Part shown: positions 55,499 to 61,778 of the stretch, in pieces
How positions within the stretch are numbered: the stretch's first letter is position 1
Layout of the letters: each line of letters begins with the position of its first letter
DNA from: Flavobacterium limi
GTDB taxonomy: Bacteria; Bacteroidota; Bacteroidia; Flavobacteriales; Flavobacteriaceae
Assembly (NCBI RefSeq): GCF_010645075.1
Contig: NZ_JAADZV010000009.1
Span: 186,001 to 250,000 of the forward strand
Direction: 5' to 3'
DNA: 64,000 nucleotides
The notes under the pieces: generated by a model
What the model saw: only the letters and a program-made list of their open reading frames with translations
Told to the model about the DNA's origin: nothing
The model's database searches: none
Made by a program: the position numbers and the translations under genes

Positions 55499-55957
55499 AT
55501 GAATGACAATTTTGTAAATGAATACTTTGGTATAGGCATCCAGAATGGCAAAACTCCTGAAAATTTAGGTGTTTTGTGGCGATCGGCTCAGAATTTAGGA
55601 GCTACTTTTATATTTACAATAGGCAACCGATATGCCAAACAAGCCTGTGATACCCATGATGCAGTTAAGGCAATTCCGTATTTTCACTATGATACTTTTG
55701 AAGCTTTTTTCGAAAATCTGCCTAAAGGAGCGCGACTGGTGGGTGTTGAATTAAATGAAAAAGCTTCCGATTTAGAAACCTTTGAGCATCCAAGACGCTG
55801 TGTCTATTTATTAGGGGCAGAAGATCATGGCTTACCTAAAAAGGCAATGGAAAAATGCCATCATTTAGTAAAATTCAAATCCGAAAAAAGCTTAAACGTC
55901 GCCGTAGCTGGAACAATTGTTATGTATGACAGGAATCTGGCTAAGCCTAGATCATAA
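55499..55957 (+). CDS. TrmH/SpoU-family RNA 2'-O-methyltransferase
   Basis: The product is 152 residues from the ATG at 55499; a TTG at 55484 lies inside the promoter and is rejected. SPOUT-fold motifs are NGKTPENLGVLWRSAQNLGA (motif 1), VYLLGAEDHGLPKKAMEKCH (motif 2) and SLNVAVAGTIVMYD (motif 3) around the AdoMet-binding knot. Its size suits a single-domain tRNA methyltransferase acting without an RNA-binding extension; the target nucleotide cannot be told. It is a housekeeping gene amid accessory DNA. Confidence 0.88.
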   Translation: MNDNFVNEYFGIGIQNGKTPENLGVLWRSAQNLGATFIFTIGNRYAKQACDTHDAVKAIPYFHYDTFEAFFENLPKGARLVGVELNEKASDLETFEHPRRCVYLLGAEDHGLPKKAMEKCHHLVKFKSEKSLNVAVAGTIVMYDRNLAKPRS

Positions 55958-55958
55958 A

Positions 55959-56153
55959 TCCAATCATTATTTCAACTCTTTAAGCGATGCATTACCAAGA
56001 TTTTTTGACACTTTTCAGAATTGTGATACGATTTTAAAATACGCAAAGTTTGAAGAAGACTATTCGTAGAGAGAATTGTCTGCTAAAGAAGAACAAGTAT
56101 TAATAAGCTTTGAAAAAATTTTAAGTTTCAAAATAGGAGATAAATGTTTTTAA
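55959..56153 (+). pseudogene. Remnant of a decayed gene
   Basis: One frame (aligned to 55974) reads NSLSDALPRFFDTFQ, then TILKYAKFEEDYS, a stop (56067), then RELSAKEEQVLISFEKIL to a stop at 56151. The codon character is coding-like but there is no start and one internal stop. A similar DNA stretch recurs at 57914-58035. The family is not recognised. Confidence 0.35.
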
Positions 56154-56202
56154 AAATTTAGTATTACTCAAACGAATATTAGTTGTGTTCTTAAAAACCA
56201 AT

Positions 56203-57096
56203 TTAATAAGGTGCTAAATTAGCTTTTTTCATCTTTTCTATAAAAAGGTTGATTTCTTTCAGGTTATTGTTCTTCAGCTTAAATGAATAAAATAATTTTT
56301 GCTCTATTATTTCAGAAGACTTAATAGGTGTTTTAATTAATTTTTTGTCTAATCCTTCATCACATAAATGTTTAGGAACTATACCAAACCCACTATTATT
56401 TTTTAAAGTTTCTATTATGTCCAGATAAGAGGGTAAAATATATCTTGGAACTATTCTGGGATTAGTATTAAATCTGGAATCCCAGAACTTTTTTATATCA
56501 TTTTGGTTATTGTCATAGGTAAACCAGGTTTGCTTTTGTAACCATGCGATGAATTGGGTATCATTTTTTTCAATATTCTCTGGAATAACAATAGAATTGG
56601 AGCAAATTAATTCTAACTCTTCAGTCTTTAAGTACGTGAATTGATGGTCGTAAGTATCGTGTTTTTTTATTCCGGCCAATAATTGAATTTTTTCCGTTTC
56701 AAGAGCTTCAATCAATTCTTTTTCAGTTCCAAATTGGGTCACTATATACATGTCAAAAGTATAAATGTGATGTATTAATTCTTTCCTAAAAAAGTCTGAG
56801 GTACAACCAATTGTTATTGCAGATCGTTGTTTTTTTGTTCTTTGACCTGAATAATATTCTACTTTTTCTAATTCACTTAATGGATTATTAATTTGTGAAT
56901 ATAAAAATTTCCCATATTCGGTAGGTGCTAATTTCCTGGTAGTTCTTTCAAATAATTTTTTCCCTATATGGCTTTCCAGGGCAGATAAATGTTTACTAAC
57001 TCCGGGTTGGGTCATATTTAATTTCTGTGAAGCTTCTGTTATATTTTTACATTCATATATAGCGCTGAAAGTTCTCAGCCATTCCAAATTAATCAT
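56203..57096 (-). CDS. LysR-family transcriptional regulator
   Basis: The product is 297 residues from Met at 57096 (MINLEWLRTFSAIYECKNIT); an earlier in-frame start adds a meaningless hydrophobic leader. The HTH is EASQKLNMTQPGVSKHLSAL, followed by the linker helix and a substrate-binding domain (SAITIGCTSDFFRKELI, PSYLDIIETLKNNSGFGIVP). It is divergent from the flavodoxin-fold oxidoreductase 112 bp away, the classic LysR arrangement, so it probably controls that gene and itself. Confidence 0.9.
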   Translation of the reverse strand: MINLEWLRTFSAIYECKNITEASQKLNMTQPGVSKHLSALESHIGKKLFERTTRKLAPTEYGKFLYSQINNPLSELEKVEYYSGQRTKKQRSAITIGCTSDFFRKELIHHIYTFDMYIVTQFGTEKELIEALETEKIQLLAGIKKHDTYDHQFTYLKTEELELICSNSIVIPENIEKNDTQFIAWLQKQTWFTYDNNQNDIKKFWDSRFNTNPRIVPRYILPSYLDIIETLKNNSGFGIVPKHLCDEGLDKKLIKTPIKSSEIIEQKLFYSFKLKNNNLKEINLFIEKMKKANLAPY

Positions 57097-57152
57097 AACA
57101 TATATTATAAATAGGTAAACAAAAATAATTAAAATTATCAATGTGTTGATTC

Positions 57153-57160
57153 TATATTTG
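57153..57160 (+). promoter_or_regulatory. Candidate -7 element of azoreductase-like gene
   Basis: TATATTTG matches TAnnTTTG exactly, 48 bp before the ATG at 57209. The -33 position lacks TTTG, which would suit an activator-dependent (LysR) promoter. Confidence 0.4.
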
Positions 57161-57177
57161 TAAAAAAATCACAAATG

Positions 57178-57236
57178 CATTAGTAATAACCTATTTAAAA
57201 AAAATAAAATGACAAAAACATTAGTAATAAACTATT
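57178..57236. repeat. Direct repeat across azoreductase start
   Basis: CATTAGTAATAACCTATT (57178-57195) recurs as CATTAGTAATAAACTATT at 57219-57236, 41 bp apart. The second copy lies in codons 4-10. Confidence 0.5.
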
Positions 57237-57829
57237 CACCCAGAAAAGGCTCTTACACCCAAATTTTATTTGATGCGTTTGTGGAACTGGCAAAAGGAAA
57301 AACAGAAATAAAACATTTAGATTTAACTGAAACTCCACCAGACTTATTATTAGAGAAAAATTTGAATTTAATAATGGAATGGAATATGGGTAAAAGAGAC
57401 TTTTCAGAAACAGAACTCTTAACGCTCTCTAATCATCATAAACTTATAGATGAACTTCTTGCAGTTGATAATATTGTATTGGCTTTTCCTATTTACAATT
57501 TTACAATGCCTGCAACAGTAAAGGCCTGGATAGATGCTATTGTCGTTAGTGATAAGACATTTTCTTTTAGCCCTGAAACAGGCTTTAGCGGTCTTTGTAA
57601 AGATAAAAAAGCTTTATCAATAGTAGTTAGCGGATTCGATTATAATAATTCCGACAATATTAAGGAATTTGCTTCATCTACCATAAAACAAAATTTTGAT
57701 TTTATGGGTATCTCTTCAGAACAGATTTCAGCTTTTGGGGTTGACCAAAACAGAGACCAATTAGATTCAATTCTTGAAAATGCGAAATTGGAAATAAAAA
57801 CTTTGATCGATAGATGGTTTCCCAATTAA
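57209..57829 (+). CDS. FMN-dependent NAD(P)H oxidoreductase (AzoR-like)
   Basis: The product is 206 residues with a flavodoxin-like fold: phosphate-binding loop VINYSPRKGSYTQILFDAF, LDLTETPPDLLLEKN, and the FMN loop LAFPIYNFTMPATVKAWIDA with IVVSDKTFSFSPETGFSGL. Size and motifs match FMN-dependent NADH-azoreductases/quinone reductases, which reduce quinones and azo compounds by two electrons. It is transcribed away from the LysR gene. The first codons duplicate a stretch of the upstream region (57178-57195 and 57219-57236). Confidence 0.9.
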   Translation: MTKTLVINYSPRKGSYTQILFDAFVELAKGKTEIKHLDLTETPPDLLLEKNLNLIMEWNMGKRDFSETELLTLSNHHKLIDELLAVDNIVLAFPIYNFTMPATVKAWIDAIVVSDKTFSFSPETGFSGLCKDKKALSIVVSGFDYNNSDNIKEFASSTIKQNFDFMGISSEQISAFGVDQNRDQLDSILENAKLEIKTLIDRWFPN

Positions 57830-58079
57830 TACAATCTTAAAAATACAATTTTTGAGATTGCTGTGAAGTATTTTCCTTTGTGCAACAGTTGCTAATATTT
57901 TAGTTTTTTCTATAACTCTTTAAACGTATAGCTTACGAAGATATCTCCGTTAAAAGTCGGGAGACTTTTGATGCTTTTAAGGATTTAAATATCATTTTAA
58001 AATTACGCAAAGTCCGAAAAAAGACTTTGCGTAGCGGGGAATATGTAAAAATAAAAACTAGCAATCGCTACAAACTGCT
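57830..58079. other. Gene-poor stretch with decayed sequence and hairpin
   Basis: It contains a diverged relative of the fragment at 55974 (57914-58035). It also holds a perfect hairpin with 11-bp arms TACGCAAAGTC/GACTTTGCGTA at 58004-58033. An open frame across 57917-58100 shows weak similarity to the fragment at 55974 but has no start. No intact gene is seen. Confidence 0.35.
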
Positions 58080-58095
58080 GTTACCAGCAGTTATT
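58080..58095 (-). repeat. Private inverted repeat, 3' side of unknown gene
   Basis: GTTACCAGCAGTTATT (plus strand) is the inverse of 58751-58766 with one mismatch. The two enclose the gene at 58102-58740. The left copy also lies in a small palindrome AACTGCTG/CAGCAGTT. Confidence 0.65.
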
Positions 58096-58101
58096 GAAAA
58101 T

Positions 58102-58740
58102 CTAAATGTTCTCAGGAACAAATATGATTTCTTTATCTTCATGCCATTCGTCAATTCCTTTGAAATGATTGAGTGCAATGATAAGACTTAAGTTCTCATT
58201 CAATCTTATTTGTTGGGCAACTATTAAATGTCCTTCTAATATACTTGGGGGAAGTGAAAATGTTCCTATTGGACTTATGAAAAGCTCTATATAAAGACGA
58301 GTTGTTGCAACATCATTTGCGGTATCAATTATAAAAGGTTTTGACCCTCCTGAATCTAATTTTTTATTATATAATTCATAGTTCAATACTGGTTTTGTTA
58401 TAATTGCAAAAAACCGAGTTAATTCTGTGATCTCATCTTTTAGTTTCCATGTAGAATGATCTTCGTAGATAGGAGATTCATTCGGCGCTAGCTTTTTAAG
58501 GTGAACTTTTCCGCTTTCATGATATGAATATTTTGCTTCAGTTTTTTTCGCAAACTCTAAAGTTTCTGGGATTGATATTTGGCCTTCATTAGGTGTCGAA
58601 AATGTGACAGAAGTATTTTCTACAGCAGTTTTTGAACCCGGACCCCAATACAAATCTTTCTCTTTAAGCTCGAACCAATAAAATCTTCTATACTCTGATT
58701 CTCCAGTTTTAAACAAAATTCTAATTCTTGTTGCTTTCAT
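58102..58740 (-). CDS. Hypothetical protein, cassette-like gene
   Basis: The product is 212 residues from Met at 58740 (MKATRIRILFKTGESEYRRF); an earlier in-frame Met would place the start beyond the inverted repeat. It is soluble with no signal peptide or span, mixed alpha/beta, and has strand-like segments YRRFYWFELKEKDLYWGPGS and SPIGTFSLPPSILEGH. I do not recognise the family. The gene is tightly enclosed by its own inverted repeats at 58080 and 58751, and the neighbouring cassette-like gene has the same layout with a different repeat. Confidence 0.6.
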   Translation of the reverse strand: MKATRIRILFKTGESEYRRFYWFELKEKDLYWGPGSKTAVENTSVTFSTPNEGQISIPETLEFAKKTEAKYSYHESGKVHLKKLAPNESPIYEDHSTWKLKDEITELTRFFAIITKPVLNYELYNKKLDSGGSKPFIIDTANDVATTRLYIELFISPIGTFSLPPSILEGHLIVAQQIRLNENLSLIIALNHFKGIDEWHEDKEIIFVPENI

Positions 58741-58750
58741 GATAGTTTTG

Positions 58751-58766
58751 AATAATTGCTGGTAAC
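58751..58766 (+). repeat. Private inverted repeat, 5' side of unknown gene
   Basis: AATAATTGCTGGTAAC is the inverse of 58080-58095. Similarity stops exactly after GTAAC, which marks the outer edge of the unit. Confidence 0.65.
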
Positions 58767-58883
58767 GTTCTGGTACCACAGCGGGTTTGGGACTAAATTA
58801 AGCCCTATCTTCGGATTTGCCAAAACTTCCAAATACAAACCAATTTTTCCATTAGCCAAATTCCCAAATTGCTTGTAGCATGT
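58767..58883. other. attC-like palindromic linker between two cassette-like genes
   Basis: About 117 bp lie between the inverted repeats of the two unknown genes. Read on the minus strand it starts ACATGCTACAAGCAATTTGG and ends near CCCAAACCCGCTGTGGTACC; AATTTGGGA pairs with TCCCAAACC, and GCTACAAGC pairs imperfectly with GCTGTGGTACC. The nested imperfect palindrome between an AAC end and a GTT start resembles an integron attC site, but the boxes do not match the RYYYAAC/GTTRRRY consensus. Confidence 0.4.
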
Positions 58884-58898
58884 GTTGTAGGATGTTTT
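58884..58898 (+). repeat. Private inverted repeat, 3' side of second unknown gene
   Basis: GTTGTAGGATGTTTT is inverse to 59642-59656 with one mismatch, and the two enclose the gene at 58903-59613. Confidence 0.65.
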
Positions 58899-58902
58899 TT
58901 TA

Positions 58903-59613
58903 TTAAGTTTCATTTTTTGTCATATGCTCCCAAACTTTTTGGTTAAACCATCTTCTAGGATTTGTGAAAAAAGTTGGCTTCTTCGTTTTAATTATTCTTG
59001 GTTTATCTTCTAATAATTCTCCATCAAAATTTAATACATATTCGTTAGATTCAAAATCGAAAAGCTTAATTTTATCTTCTTCAATATTCACCTCGCTTTT
59101 ACCTTCTAAATTAACCCAAATATCTCGTCCACCATATTCCCATTTTATGTTTCCATTTTTATCGATGCGAAAAATTCGATGTTCACCTCTCAATAATATA
59201 TCATTTTCTAAATCATAAAATTCAAATAATTCTGTAGTATCAGGTCTTAAAATCCAATCAATTTCGATCTCGTTTAGATTTAACGACAAAATTGTAAAAC
59301 CTAAACTCATAATTAAATTATTTTCATTTAGTTTTATCGATTGACTCTTATGATTCTCTGTTGATTTATGAAGATAGAATCCTCCATCTAAACCACTTAT
59401 TTCAAGACTTTTATAAATTTCAGAATCCCGTTTTTGAATGTTGACAAATAATGAATTTGATTTATATTTATTTTGTAATTCAATTACTTTTATAATTTCG
59501 GATTTTTTGTTTTCAGAGTTTGTTTTAGAATATGAAATCTCTACATTCCAAATTTCATTTGAAATGTTTAAATTTTGATTTTCAAAAAACTCTAATAATT
59601 CCGATGATTCCAT
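58903..59613 (-). CDS. Hypothetical protein, cassette-like gene
   Basis: The product is 236 residues from the ATG at 59613 (MESSELLEFFENQNLNISNE); a TTG 30 bp upstream overlaps the inverted repeat and is not preferred. It is soluble, AT-rich and Glu/Asn-rich, with beta-rich segments such as HRIFRIDKNGNIKWEYGGRD that look like one propeller blade or an immunity-protein-like fold. A basic C-terminus follows (NPRRWFNQKVWEHM). I cannot name the family. It is flanked by GTTGTAGGAT-type inverted repeats, suggesting a mobile cassette; no toxin gene is adjacent. Confidence 0.6.
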   Translation of the reverse strand: MESSELLEFFENQNLNISNEIWNVEISYSKTNSENKKSEIIKVIELQNKYKSNSLFVNIQKRDSEIYKSLEISGLDGGFYLHKSTENHKSQSIKLNENNLIMSLGFTILSLNLNEIEIDWILRPDTTELFEFYDLENDILLRGEHRIFRIDKNGNIKWEYGGRDIWVNLEGKSEVNIEEDKIKLFDFESNEYVLNFDGELLEDKPRIIKTKKPTFFTNPRRWFNQKVWEHMTKNET

Positions 59614-59641
59614 TTTGTTTCTTTTTAACTTTCTGTTCTTC

Positions 59642-59656
59642 AAAATATCCTACAAC
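59642..59656 (-). repeat. Private inverted repeat, 5' side of second unknown gene
   Basis: AAAATATCCTACAAC is the inverse of 58884-58898. It lies 28 bp before the ATG at 59613. Confidence 0.65.
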
Positions 59657-59663
59657 TTATATA

Positions 59664-59730
59664 TATGTCTGACAATATCCGACTTATACACCTTAAATTA
59701 GATAGTTATGTCTGACAAATATCAGCCTTA
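59664..59730. repeat. Two direct repeats, TATGTCTGACAA type
   Basis: TATGTCTGACAATATCCGAC (59664 on) recurs as TATGTCTGACAAATATCAGC (59707 on), 43 bp apart, upstream of the cassette-like gene. They are possible operator sites. Confidence 0.45.
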
Positions 59731-59829
59731 GTAAGTTTTCAAATATATTTATTATTTCTTACAAATTATCAAAAGGCTTTTTTATTTGTTTGATGTTAAA
59801 TACTACACTCTTCTTCTTATGAAAACCGC

Positions 59830-59940
59830 TGCCCTAGCCCAGATGGAAGCGGTATCTCCCGCTTTAGAAAAACAAGGCTTTTTTGCCGTAGTTTTTGTTA
59901 GCGGGAATATAGCGGACAGCTGGAACAAGCTCCTCATTAA
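59830..59940. repeat. Palindromic intergenic element
   Basis: TCCCGCT (59857-59863) pairs with AGCGGGA (59900-59906), AAAAAC with GTTTTT and GGC with GCC around a TTTTTT loop, giving a long nested hairpin. GC-rich flanks (CTAGCCCAGATGGAAGCGG and AGCGGACAGCTGGAAC) stand out from the AT-rich surroundings and look like the recurrent intergenic elements of Flavobacterium genomes; that recollection is unverified. A 64-codon frame over it is probably fortuitous. Confidence 0.4.
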
Positions 59941-59948
59941 AAAACAAA

Positions 59949-59976
59949 AGCCTGTCTCTTTCGAAACAGGCATTTT
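59949..59976 (-). terminator. Terminator of third SusCD pair
   Basis: On the minus strand GCCTGTTTC pairs with GAGACAGGC through a GAAA loop and is followed by a T-rich tract. It is 28 bp beyond the susD stop at 60004. Confidence 0.7.
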
Positions 59977-60003
59977 GTAAAAAAAACAAACTAACACACT
60001 GAC

Positions 60004-61773
60004 TTATTTATATCCTTCGTTTTGGTCTAAATCTTTTGCATCTATAACCGTTTGCGGAATCGGGAAAAATCTTCTGTACGGTTCTGTAACCGGTTTTGCA
60101 GTTCCGGCCAAGTCAAACTTTCCGAAACGCATACTTTGTGGTCTTCTTTGCAGTTCCCAGTACAATTCGAAACCTAATTCTTTATACAATTGCGCTGCGT
60201 CTAAAGTGGTAAGTACTTTTCCGGGAGCATTAGCGAATAAGGATTCCCTGTGTCTGCTGGTTCGCAATTTATTTAAATCGATCATCGCTAAACCTGTGCT
60301 TCCTTTTCTGAAATAAGCCTCGGCTCTCATGGCATAAATTCCTCCTAAACGGAATAACGGAATATCAACATTACTGTTACCGTTTCCTCCTTCAGGATCA
60401 AATTCATATTTAAAAATTCGGGCTCCCTGATTGATTTCGTTTTGGGCAAAAACAGATTCAAGCGGTTTTGTAAAAGTTAATGATGGTGTAAAATCCATTC
60501 TTGTAGCGGCACTTTTTTCCATATACAAAGGCGAAACTTTGATACGGTTTCCTGTCATTTCAAGAGAAGCCGAAGTCAATAATTTTGGACCATACTGAGG
60601 ACCTGCCTGGATTCCTCTGTTGAAGTGGAACCATGGAGTTGGAGGAGTGCTGTTAGGCACAAAATCTGTTGCAGGTACACTTACATCTGTACCGTCATTC
60701 ATAAACCATGTTCCATCTGCATATTGGTAATGCTGGTGAAATCTCGGATCATCATGATTCCCATCCCAGGTAGCATAAAATTCCGGAGTGGTACAAGCGG
60801 CATTGGTCCCTCTATTCAGGGCAGATGCTCTCTGGTTACGCTCTACACATACATATGCAAAACTGTTTGAGCCGTTGCGAATACCATCTATTTTTTGAGA
60901 AATGGCAAAAATCAGCTCTTTACCATTGTTATTATCTCTTGCAAAGTTTTTAAAATAATCACTTTCTAAAGAAAATTTTCCAGAATCAATCAACAATGAA
61001 GTATAATAAATAACACGATCCATATCGGTTCCTGAACCTGAAACAGCTGCTTCATTAAAATTGAAGTTTGAAGTGGCATTGTAACGGTCTTTAAAAACCG
61101 CACGGTTTAAATACATCGTACTTAAAAAAGCGTAGGCAGCCTGTTTTGTAAATCTTCCGTGGTGTGTACGTTCTGTACCAAAATCAGCTAAATCCGGTAT
61201 TAAAGCTTCTACTTCGGTAATTAATTTATCAATCTGCGTATCCGCTTTAAAAACCTGCAAAGGTGCTTTCAGAATCATCGGATCTTTGTATGGTGCCTGT
61301 CCGTACAAATCTAAGGTGTGATAGGTGTAAAATGCTAAAAGTGCTTTGGCTTCGGCTAAAAATATCGTTTTTTCAGGAATCGTACTTTCTTCAATAGCTT
61401 TAATTGCAGTAAGAGAACGTGTAATTCCGTTGGTCAGTAAATTCCAGTTATCCACAACAATGGCATTGTTGGAAGTCCAGGTGAATTCATGCATATCTCT
61501 CCATTTTCCACCGTCTCCCCAGTCACTTCCGCGGGTTGGCAAAATCGCTTCGTCTGTCGTGTATTCCTGTAGTGAAAAAACACCTCCATGATCTGTAAAT
61601 GTTCTGTCACCTAATCTGTCATAAGCCGCAGCTAGTGCTCCTGCTGGATCTGATGCCTCGCCTCCTAATACTTCATCCAATACCACCTCATCCAAATCGG
61701 TACAGCTGGTAAAGAGAAAAATAAAAGAGAAAAGTGTTATAATTTTTAAACTGAATATCGTTTTTGTCTTCAT
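60004..61773 (-). CDS. SusD/RagB-family surface lipoprotein (third pair)
   Basis: The product is 589 residues with lipobox Cys24 (FSFIFLFTSCTDLDEVV). SusD features include AEAKALLAFYTYHTLDLYGQ, TKQAAYAFLSTMYLNRAVFK, a C-terminal GGIYAMRAEAYFRKGSTGLA, YKELGFELYWELQRRPQSMR and FFPIPQTVIDAKDLDQNEGY. It is longer than the other two SusDs here, as in larger glycan-binding members. It lies 5 bp after its SusC partner. No enzyme gene is visible downstream, and a terminator follows, so the ligand cannot be inferred from this window. Confidence 0.92.
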   Translation of the reverse strand: MKTKTIFSLKIITLFSFIFLFTSCTDLDEVVLDEVLGGEASDPAGALAAAYDRLGDRTFTDHGGVFSLQEYTTDEAILPTRGSDWGDGGKWRDMHEFTWTSNNAIVVDNWNLLTNGITRSLTAIKAIEESTIPEKTIFLAEAKALLAFYTYHTLDLYGQAPYKDPMILKAPLQVFKADTQIDKLITEVEALIPDLADFGTERTHHGRFTKQAAYAFLSTMYLNRAVFKDRYNATSNFNFNEAAVSGSGTDMDRVIYYTSLLIDSGKFSLESDYFKNFARDNNNGKELIFAISQKIDGIRNGSNSFAYVCVERNQRASALNRGTNAACTTPEFYATWDGNHDDPRFHQHYQYADGTWFMNDGTDVSVPATDFVPNSTPPTPWFHFNRGIQAGPQYGPKLLTSASLEMTGNRIKVSPLYMEKSAATRMDFTPSLTFTKPLESVFAQNEINQGARIFKYEFDPEGGNGNSNVDIPLFRLGGIYAMRAEAYFRKGSTGLAMIDLNKLRTSRHRESLFANAPGKVLTTLDAAQLYKELGFELYWELQRRPQSMRFGKFDLAGTAKPVTEPYRRFFPIPQTVIDAKDLDQNEGYK

Positions 61774-61778
61774 GATGA

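Noticed and set aside
58080..59656. Classical integron array
   Set aside because: The boxes do not fit RYYYAAC/GTTRRRY and no IntI-type integrase is present in the window; only the cassette logic is retained as a finding.
59786..59980. 64-codon frame (KTAALAQMEAVSPALEKQGF) as a small gene
   Set aside because: It runs over a long palindrome and a terminator hairpin; the antisense frame is equally open, so a structured non-coding element is more likely.
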